NCBI GenBank assembly: GCA_022779305.1
Contig: JALFSW010000052.1
Coordinates: 1-38,312, forward strand
Length of the DNA: 38,312 nucleotides
Direction: 5' to 3'
From: Prevotella sp.
GTDB lineage: Bacteria > Bacteroidota > Bacteroidia > Bacteroidales > Bacteroidaceae
The position numbers and the translations under genes are program-made. Below are positions 8,644 to 14,830 of the stretch, piece after piece; position 1 is the stretch's first letter; each line of letters opens with the position of its first letter. Under the pieces are notes generated by a model, which had not been told where the DNA came from, made no database searches, and worked only from the letters and a program-made list of their open reading frames with translations.

Positions 8644-8913
8644 ATGATAATAGTTAGTTACGACATTGCAGACGACAAAATGCGCACGAATTTCTCCAAG
8701 ATGCTGAAGAAGAATGGTGCTATTAGGTTGCAGTATTCTGTGTATGAATTGCAGAATACCAAAAGAATAATCGATAATTTAATTGTTAAGATTGAGGCTT
8801 TTTCTCGTCATTTTACGCAAGATGATAGTGTTGTTGTTTTTGATGTTGGTTCTGATAACATAAAAAAATATGGCAATGCAATATATAGAGATAAGCCAAT
8901 AGTTTATTTTTAG
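8644..8913 (+). CDS. cas2: Cas2, CRISPR adaptation protein
   Basis: 89 residues, a full-length Cas2. The ferredoxin-like fold starts with MIIVSYDIADDK, carrying the conserved Asp7, and ends with the strand VVVFDVGSDN plus a short tail. Cas2 dimerises and bridges two Cas1 dimers to measure prespacer length. The ATG follows the cas1 stop TAG directly (8641-8643), so translation is probably coupled. It is the last gene of the operon; the leader and array follow. Confidence 0.94.
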   Translation: MIIVSYDIADDKMRTNFSKMLKKNGAIRLQYSVYELQNTKRIIDNLIVKIEAFSRHFTQDDSVVVFDVGSDNIKKYGNAIYRDKPIVYF

Positions 8914-9089
8914 TCATAACAAACCATGCTCTGTATGTTTTCTGTAAATTCCACGTAATTGTTTGATTGATAATAGCTTAAGAGAAAAGAAACTCGTGGC
9001 AGTATGTGTATGGGGGTAAATTATCCTAATAATATTTAGACATAAGTTCTTTTAAATCAAGATATTTCATTATCTTTGCAGAAAATAAA
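8914..9089 (+). promoter_or_regulatory. CRISPR leader with array promoter
   Basis: This 176-nt AT-rich non-coding stretch lies between cas2 and the first repeat. It ends with a -7 box TATCTTTG at 9071-9078, only 11 nt before the first repeat, so transcription would begin at the repeat boundary in the cas direction. A -33 element is poor (TTCTTT near 9047). Cas1-Cas2 insertion is expected at its junction with the repeat at 9090. Confidence 0.7.
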
Positions 9090-9907
9090 GGCTACTAAGT
9101 CAATTTAATTTCTACTATTGTAGATTCGTTATAAACGGGTCGGGTTGATTTTCGGGCTACTAAGTCAATTTAATTTCTACTATTGTAGATTTTCAGTGGG
9201 GTGGGGTCTATGTCCTCGAGGCTACTAAGTCAATTTAATTTCTACTATTGTAGATCGCTCCATTGCCGGATGGATAACACTGCGGGCTACTAAGTCAATT
9301 TAATTTCTACTATTGTAGATAATAATTATAAACCTTAATTCCGCAACACTAGGCTACTAAGTCAATTTAATTTCTACTATTGTAGATCGGGGCTATCGGC
9401 GTTACTGATGCGGGTATGGGCTACTAAGTCAATTTAATTTCTACTATTGTAGATTTGGAAAGCTGATTTATTACTCCATTGTCGGCTACTAAGTCAATTT
9501 AATTTCTACTATTGTAGATATTAGTGGCAAAAGGAAAGCGTTAAGTTGGCTACTAAGTCAATTTAATTTCTACTATTGTAGATTAAAAGGCAAGGATAGG
9601 AAGTAAACTTATCGGCTACTAAGTCAATTTAATTTCTACTATTGTAGATTCGTTATTTCTGACATAGGCGCCAGTAGGCTACTAAGTCAATTTAATTTCT
9701 ACTATTGTAGATATCGTTGTCCTCCTACATTATAGTTTCTTGGCTACTAAGTCAATTTAATTTCTACTATTGTAGATTTTCGACTATTGACCTAAGCAAT
9801 GATATAAGGCTACTAAGTCAATTTAATTTCTACTATTGTAGATACGCAGTCAAGGAAGCTAACGAATTAATGGCTACTAAGTCAATTTAATTTCTACTAT
9901 TGTAGAT
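9090..9907 (+). CRISPR. Type V-A CRISPR array: 13 repeats of 36 bp, 12 spacers
   Basis: Repeats start at 9090, 9155, 9220, 9285, 9352, 9419, 9484, 9548, 9614, 9677, 9742, 9808 and 9872. All 13 copies appear identical over 36 bp. Spacers are 27-31 bp (29, 29, 29, 31, 31, 29, 28, 30, 27, 29, 30, 28 in order). The repeat begins GGCTACTAAG and ends in the Cas12a crRNA handle AATTTCTACTATTGTAGAT, which folds as TCTAC-TATT-GTAGA. This fixes the transcription direction as +, the same as the cas genes. The terminal repeat is not decayed. No spacer target was recognised inside the window by eye. Confidence 0.99.
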
Positions 9908-9921
9908 TTAAATTAAGTAAC

Positions 9922-10005
9922 CGTTCTTTTGAACGCTTGCAAAGCAAAAAATCGACTGAAATTGAAAGGAAAATAAATGAGGCTCAGTCGGAGGATGACT
10001 GAGCC
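9922..10005 (+). other. Hairpins downstream of the CRISPR array
   Basis: The 293 nt between the array and the next gene hold no gene. Two inverted repeats follow the last repeat: CGTTC-TTTT-GAACG (9922-9935) and a perfect 9-bp stem GGCTCAGTC / GACTGAGCC with loop GGAGGAT (9981-10005). Neither has a U-tract, so they may stop or protect the array transcript, but this is not certain. Confidence 0.5.
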
Positions 10006-10116
10006 ACGATTGGACACCAACTAAGCCTCGTTTAAATGGCAAGTAGACTTATCGAATATTGGCTTTGTTAATTTCTATATATTCCTCCGTGCTTTAGCTA
10101 AAGATGTTTAAGAAGT

Positions 10117-10147
10117 TTTGGAGATGCAAAGAAAAGTCTTATCTTTG
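10117..10147 (+). promoter_or_regulatory. Consensus promoter of the Cys/Lys-rich secreted protein
   Basis: TTTG (10117-10120), 19 nt, then TATCTTTG (10140-10147): a near-perfect Bacteroidetes primary promoter. The predicted start is about 45 nt before the ATG, which has an A-rich AAAAAGG ribosome site. Confidence 0.8.
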
Positions 10148-10200
10148 CCCTCCGTAAAACAGAAACAATATTTTATTCACTTAAAAAAAAGGTTACAATT

Positions 10201-10503
10201 ATGAAGAAAATGATATTCAGTGCAGCCATGCTCGTTGCATCGCTCACATTCGCAAATGCGCAAGACGTGAAAGTAGCAAGCGATAAGGCTAACAAATCTT
10301 GCTGCAAGACAGAACAAAAATGCGATAAGAAAGACGCTGCTTGCGACAAAACTACCGCAAAGGTCGACAAGAAGGGTTGTTGCAAAGACGCTCAAAAGGC
10401 AACTGCAGAAAAGAAAGATGTAAAGAAAGAAGGTTGCAAGGGTTGTCCTAACAAGGGAAAATGCAACAAAGCAAAAGCAAAAGAAACTAACAAGAAGAAA
10501 TAA
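10201..10503 (+). CDS. Small secreted Cys/Lys-rich protein, function unknown
   Basis: 100 residues with a clear signal peptide (MKKMIFSAAMLVASLTFANA, cut before QDVKVA). The mature part is low-complexity and very basic, with nine cysteines as CC, C or CxxC units (SCCK, QKCDKK, AACDK, GCCKD, GCKGC, GKC). Such spacing is compatible with metal binding (metallothionein-like) or with disulfides in the periplasm. No family is recognised and the metal idea is inference. It has its own consensus promoter and its own terminator, so it is a monocistronic gene that could be highly expressed. A Ca2+-type P-ATPase follows, but the terminator separates them. Confidence 0.75.
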   Translation: MKKMIFSAAMLVASLTFANAQDVKVASDKANKSCCKTEQKCDKKDAACDKTTAKVDKKGCCKDAQKATAEKKDVKKEGCKGCPNKGKCNKAKAKETNKKK

Positions 10504-10530
10504 GAAAGAATAGTAATAAAAAGAATTCTT

Positions 10531-10571
10531 AAGCTCGACAAACATTCAAACGTATGTGTGCCGAGCTTTTT
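10531..10571 (+). terminator. Terminator after the Cys/Lys-rich protein gene
   Basis: Stem AAGCTCG (10531-10537) / CGAGCTT (10562-10568), with partial further pairing in a large loop, runs directly into a T-rich tail. Confidence 0.65.
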
Positions 10572-10613
10572 CTGTTGTACTCACATGCGCATGAAACAAT
10601 GCACATCGGGTTT

Positions 10614-10637
10614 AAACCCAAATCGGTCATTAGACCG
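10614..10637 (+). repeat. Dispersed intergenic inverted-repeat element, copy 3
   Basis: AAACCCAAAT followed by CGGTC-ATTA-GACCG: the cleanest consensus-like copy. It lies 30 nt before the P-type ATPase start, within its probable 5' leader. Confidence 0.75.
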
Positions 10638-10666
10638 TCAGGGATTTCCATTTCTACAAAAACATT

Positions 10667-13411
10667 ATGACAACGAACAACAAAACATTTACGGGTCTCA
10701 CAGACGAGGAAGTGATTCAGAGTAGAGAGAAGCACGGAGCTAACATCCTCTCGCCTGCAAAAAGAGACTCGCTTTGGAAACGCTTTTTTGAAAAACTCAC
10801 AGGACCATTTGGTCACCACATCAAAGGATGGCAAGACGGCGACCACCTCATTTTTATTCTTGAGATAGCTGCCCTTCTGTCGCTTTTCATCTCCGTTTCA
10901 GAGTATTTGCATTGGTTTGGTTTGGAAGGTAAAGATGCAAGTGTTTTTTTCGAGCCATTGGGCATCTTTATAGCGATTTTCCTTGCTACGGGCATTGCCT
11001 TTGTCTTTGAATTGAAAGCCGATAAGGAGTTTTCTTTGCTCAATCAGGTGAACGATGAAGAACAAGTGCAGGTCTTGCGCAATGGCAATCGATTGCTGGT
11101 TCCAAAGAAAGACGTTGTCGTTGGCGACATCATCATCATAGAGACAGGAAACGAAGTACCTGCAGATGCAGAACTCTTAGAAGCCACCACGCTCAAACTC
11201 GATGAATCATCGCTCACGGGCGAACCCGTTTGTGAGAAAACCATCATTGAGACAGAGTTTGATGATGAAGCAACGTTCCCAAGCAACCACATCATGCGTG
11301 GAACAAAGGTGATGGAAGGACATGGTGTGGCACGTGTTTTTGCCGTGGGCGACCAAACAGAAAACGGAAAAGTAATGGAAGCCGCACAAATCGATGATAG
11401 CATCAAAACGCCACTCAACGAGCAACTCGACGGTTTAGGGTCGCTCATTACGAAATTGAGCTACACGCTTGCTATCCTCGTCATCATCGGGCGCATAGTT
11501 GTTTTTCTCACTGCAAAAGACTTTGTCCTCATTCAGTTTGTTTCCTATTTGTTGGAAACGTTTATGATTGCCGTTACCTTGGTGGTGGTGTCTGTGCCAG
11601 AAGGTTTGCCAATGGCAGTTTCGTTGGCACTTGCTTTGTCGATGCGAAAGATGTTGAAAACCAATAATCTTGTGCGCAAGATGCACGCATGCGAAACCAT
11701 GGGAGCAACCACCGTGATTTGTACAGACAAGACAGGAACACTCACGCAAAACCAAATGCAGGTTTATCAGACAAAGTTTTATGCCTTGGCAGATAATCAA
11801 CTTTCCAACGACACGCTTTCATTGCGCATCAAAGAAGGAATAGCCGTTAATTCAACTGCCCAGCTCGATTTTTCCGACCCAGAGAAAGCAACCGTCATTG
11901 GTAATCCAACCGAAGGAGCATTGCTCTTGTGGCTCCACAGTCAAGCCATTGATTATCGTGCACTCAAAGCACAAACAGAAGTAATCGAAGAAATACCTTT
12001 CTCAACCGAACGAAAATACATGGCAACGTTGGTGCGTGGTGCTGATGGGCGGAAGGTTTTATATATAAAAGGTGCACCAGAAATTATCTTCTCGCTTTCC
12101 AAAGAAGCATTGGGCGGTGTCGGTCAGGCAGAAATCGACGCACAATTGGCTGAATATCAAAACCAAGCCATGCGCACATTGGGTTTTGCCTATCAAGAAA
12201 TTGATGATGAAAACGGTGTGATAGTTGATGGCGTGTTGCATGCTGACGGGCTGAAGTTCCTCGGTGTGGTTGCCATCAGCGACCCTGTGCGTGCCGATGT
12301 GCCTGCAGCAGTAAGTGAATGTTTTCAAGCGGGAATTCGAGTGAAAATCGTTACGGGCGATACGTCGGGTACGGCAAAAGAAATCGGGCGACAAATCGGT
12401 CTTTGGAACGATGCTACCGACACCGATGAGAACATCATCACTGGTCCAGAATTTGCCGCACTCTCTGACGAAGAACTGTCAAGGCGGATTCTTGATCTTA
12501 AAATCATTTCGCGTGCACGTCCTATGGACAAGAAGCGTTTGGTGGAGACATTGCAAGCCAAGGGCGAAGTGGTGGCAGTTACGGGCGACGGCACCAACGA
12601 TGCACCAGCCCTGAAAGCAGCTCAAGTGGGTCTGTCGATGGGCGACGGCACTTCGGTGGCAAAGGAAGCATCCGACATAACGATTCTCGACAATTCGTTT
12701 TCATCAATTGGTTTGGCAGTGATGTGGGGACGTTCGTTGTATCACAACATTCAGCGTTTTATTCTTTTCCAAATGACGGTCAATGTAGCGGCATGTTTGG
12801 TGGTGTTGGTGGGTGCGTTTATGGGCACTGAGTCGCCACTAACTGTAACCCAAATGTTATGGGTAAATCTCATCATGGACACCTTTGCAGCCATTGCCCT
12901 TGCTGGACTTCCACCTACACCGAACGTGATGAAAGAAAAACCACGCAACCGCAACAGTTTCATCATCAGTAGGGTAATGAAGTTCAATATCCTTGCCACA
13001 GGCGGTTTGTTCTCCCTTTTCCTCTTGGCACTGGTCTATGTGTTTGAACATACCGACATCACATCGCTCTCCGACTTTGCAACCATTCGCTTGGGCAATC
13101 ACGACCGCCTAACCCCCTATGAACTGTCTTTGTTCTTTACAATCTTCGTGATGCTCCAGTTCTGGAACATGTTCAATGCGCGCGCATTCTCAACCCGCCG
13201 TTCTGCCTTTCATTTCAAGCGTTGCAAGAGTTTCTTAGGCATTGCAGCCGTTATCTTGGGCGGTCAGATATTGATTGTAACCGTTGGTGGACAACTTTTC
13301 AACGTAACTCCGCTCTCGATCAGCGATTGGTTGGTGATTATTATCGGAACATCTTCTGTTTTGTGGGTCAGTGAGTTGTGGAGATTTTTCAAAACTCGAA
13401 AAACCGCTTAA
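10667..13411 (+). CDS. P-type calcium-transporting ATPase (P2, PMCA/SERCA-like)
   Basis: 914 residues, an inner-membrane pump that uses ATP to export Ca2+ or a similar cation. The order is complete: N-terminal cation-ATPase domain, TM1-2 (about 60-115), actuator loop with SSLTGEP (182-188), TM4 with PEGL (311-314), phosphorylation motif DKTGTLT with Asp354, nucleotide-binding domain, hinge TGDGTNDAP (639-647), and TM5-10. Asn734 and Asp738 in NLIMDT match the Ca2+-site residues of the sixth helix (N796/D800 of SERCA). Together with PEGL this supports Ca2+ over Na+/K+ or heavy metals. There is no CxxC metal-binding domain. The trmO gene starts 3 nt after the stop, so the two are probably co-transcribed. 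Confidence 0.9.
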   Translation: MTTNNKTFTGLTDEEVIQSREKHGANILSPAKRDSLWKRFFEKLTGPFGHHIKGWQDGDHLIFILEIAALLSLFISVSEYLHWFGLEGKDASVFFEPLGIFIAIFLATGIAFVFELKADKEFSLLNQVNDEEQVQVLRNGNRLLVPKKDVVVGDIIIIETGNEVPADAELLEATTLKLDESSLTGEPVCEKTIIETEFDDEATFPSNHIMRGTKVMEGHGVARVFAVGDQTENGKVMEAAQIDDSIKTPLNEQLDGLGSLITKLSYTLAILVIIGRIVVFLTAKDFVLIQFVSYLLETFMIAVTLVVVSVPEGLPMAVSLALALSMRKMLKTNNLVRKMHACETMGATTVICTDKTGTLTQNQMQVYQTKFYALADNQLSNDTLSLRIKEGIAVNSTAQLDFSDPEKATVIGNPTEGALLLWLHSQAIDYRALKAQTEVIEEIPFSTERKYMATLVRGADGRKVLYIKGAPEIIFSLSKEALGGVGQAEIDAQLAEYQNQAMRTLGFAYQEIDDENGVIVDGVLHADGLKFLGVVAISDPVRADVPAAVSECFQAGIRVKIVTGDTSGTAKEIGRQIGLWNDATDTDENIITGPEFAALSDEELSRRILDLKIISRARPMDKKRLVETLQAKGEVVAVTGDGTNDAPALKAAQVGLSMGDGTSVAKEASDITILDNSFSSIGLAVMWGRSLYHNIQRFILFQMTVNVAACLVVLVGAFMGTESPLTVTQMLWVNLIMDTFAAIALAGLPPTPNVMKEKPRNRNSFIISRVMKFNILATGGLFSLFLLALVYVFEHTDITSLSDFATIRLGNHDRLTPYELSLFFTIFVMLQFWNMFNARAFSTRRSAFHFKRCKSFLGIAAVILGGQILIVTVGGQLFNVTPLSISDWLVIIIGTSSVLWVSELWRFFKTRKTA

Positions 13412-13414
13412 CCG

Positions 13415-14125
13415 ATGAAAGAAATCGAGCCCATAGCCATCTTTCGTTCGCCCCTCACCACTAAGTTTGGCATTCCCAGACAAAGTGGTGTGGCAGAAGC
13501 GTTGCAGGGGAGAATAGTTTTTTGTCCACCATTTCGCAGAGAGGAAGCCCTACGAGGATTGGAGTCATTTGATTATCTTTGGCTCATTTGGGGATTTTCT
13601 GGCAACGAAACACAAACATGGAAAGCAGGCGATAGTTTAATGGTTCGTCCTCCTCGCCTTGGTGGCAATCAGCGTGTAGGAGTGTTTGCGAGTAGGTCGC
13701 CTTTCCGTCCGAACGGATTGGGACTTTCTTCGGTTCGAATAGAGAAAATCGAGCAAGGAGAAATCGTTGTGTCAGGAGCTGATTTGATGGACGGAACACC
13801 GATCTACGACCTCAAACCCTACCTTCCTTACACCGATGCGCACCCTGAGGCAAGGGGAGGATTTACGGAAAAGAAGGCTTGGACGGAGCTCATCGTAACG
13901 TTCTCGGATGTTGCCAAGGCTGCGCTTGAACCAGAGATGTGCAACGTTCTTAGCACATTGCTTGCACAAGACCCTCGCCCTTCCTATCAAACCGACTCGG
14001 AACGCATCTATGGTATGGAATATGCAGGGCACAACATTCGTTTTCAAGTAAAAGAAAGGCATTGCATCGTTCTCACAGCTGAGCGGATAATAACGAACAC
14101 AAATTACGATGATTACCAAAGGTAA
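13415..14125 (+). CDS. trmO: tRNA (N6-threonylcarbamoyladenosine37-N6)-methyltransferase TrmO
   Basis: 236 residues. It belongs to the TsaA/YaeB (UPF0066) family, which uses SAM to methylate t6A37 in certain tRNAs. Diagnostic segments are IAIFRSPLTTKFGIPRQSG (about residues 7-25), RPPRLGGNQRVGVFASRSPFRPNGLGLS (about 74-101) and the later DLMDGTPIYDLKPYLPY, followed by the C-terminal extension typical of the long form. The spacing of 3 nt after the ATPase gene implies co-transcription. No other start is better: the ATG at 13415 gives the standard N-terminus. Confidence 0.92.
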   Translation: MKEIEPIAIFRSPLTTKFGIPRQSGVAEALQGRIVFCPPFRREEALRGLESFDYLWLIWGFSGNETQTWKAGDSLMVRPPRLGGNQRVGVFASRSPFRPNGLGLSSVRIEKIEQGEIVVSGADLMDGTPIYDLKPYLPYTDAHPEARGGFTEKKAWTELIVTFSDVAKAALEPEMCNVLSTLLAQDPRPSYQTDSERIYGMEYAGHNIRFQVKERHCIVLTAERIITNTNYDDYQR

Positions 14126-14194
14126 AGTTCTTAAGCTCAAAGAACTCTGAAAAAATAGATGGCAGAGGCATCATTTTATATTGAAAATAGAATT

Positions 14195-14587
14195 TTAAAA
14201 TGGAGTTTTCGAATAATGAGCAATATTCTCATTGAGCACAAAGGCATTTTGTTGCTTGTGTAAGTCCTCAATATGTTTTATCAAATTATTATAATTTTCA
14301 ATGTTCTCAATTTCTTCTCTTCGTGCTTTACTCAACTCGCAAAACACTTTTTCTTGCTCTATGCCTGCAAAGCGTCGTCCGCATAAATTAGCGGCAATAC
14401 CTGTTGTTGCACTGCCACAAAATGGATCGAGAATCCAATCGCCTTGATGGGTTGAAGCAAGAATCATGCGCACAAGAAGGCGCAGAGGTTTTTGAGTTGG
14501 ATGTTTGCCACAAGTTTTTTCCCAACGCCCAATGGCTGGCATGCGCCATACGTCTGTCATTTGTTTTCCGTCATTCAGTTCTTTCAT
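14195..14587 (-). pseudogene. Truncated site-specific DNA methyltransferase (N6/N4 type), C-terminal remnant
   Basis: The 130-residue open frame holds only the C-terminal part of a DNA adenine/cytosine-N4 methyltransferase. HPTQKP is followed by ILDPFCGSATTGIAA, the SAM-binding motif I, and AGIEQEKVFCELSKAR. The catalytic DPPY-type motif IV and the target-recognition part that should precede it are absent. Upstream in frame there is a stop inside a 37-bp palindrome, and there is no Shine-Dalgarno before the first ATG, so the coding region seems to break exactly at the palindrome. It cannot methylate on its own. No restriction endonuclease is nearby. It is most likely the relic of a lost restriction-modification or orphan methylase gene, convergent with trmO. 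Confidence 0.8.
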
Positions 14588-14593
14588 TAAGTT

Positions 14594-14630
14594 ATAATTA
14601 ACGTGAGTTCGACGAACTCACGTTAATTAT
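14594..14630. repeat. Perfect 37-bp palindrome at the methylase break point
   Basis: Two 18-bp arms, ATAATTAACGTGAGTTCG and its exact complement, flank a single central A. It lies just 5' of the truncated methyltransferase and upstream of the TonB receptor promoter. No T-tract follows on either strand, so it does not look like an intrinsic terminator. Confidence 0.9.
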
Positions 14631-14688
14631 CAATATAAGTAGGTAAGGAGAGAGAATAAAGATAGAGAAAAATCGTAAATTTTAGGTA

Positions 14689-14719
14689 TTGCCAGTTCTT
14701 TAAGAAGTACGTAACTTTG
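14689..14719 (+). promoter_or_regulatory. Consensus promoter of the TonB receptor gene
   Basis: TTG (14689-14691), 20 nt, then TAACTTTG (14712-14719). The predicted 5' leader is roughly 105 nt. I saw no riboswitch or Fur-like box in it. Confidence 0.75.
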
Positions 14720-14830
14720 CACGCAACAGGTAAAGGCATCAAGAATAGAAAAATAGCATTAAGGAAACAAATTTGCGTGATTTTTTTAACATGCCAAAGA
14801 CTGTAATTTCCCCTCTATTGAATTAAATCT

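Noticed and set aside
9090..9907. Self-targeting spacers matching genes in this window
   Set aside because: No spacer matched elsewhere in the window by eye. The rest of the genome cannot be checked from here.
10177..10545. Long antisense reading frame opposite the Cys/Lys-rich protein gene
   Set aside because: It is very Phe/Ser/Cys-rich, the mirror of a Lys/Ala/Cys-rich gene. The plus-strand frame has a signal peptide, promoter and terminator; the antisense frame has none.
14195..14587. Intact small methyltransferase or regulator gene
   Set aside because: The catalytic motif IV is missing and there is no ribosome site before the first ATG, so a remnant is more likely than a short active enzyme.
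14720..14830. Riboswitch (cobalamin or similar) in the TonB receptor leader
   Set aside because: The leader is only about 105 nt, A/T-rich, and I could not find a B12-box-like or other conserved aptamer core.
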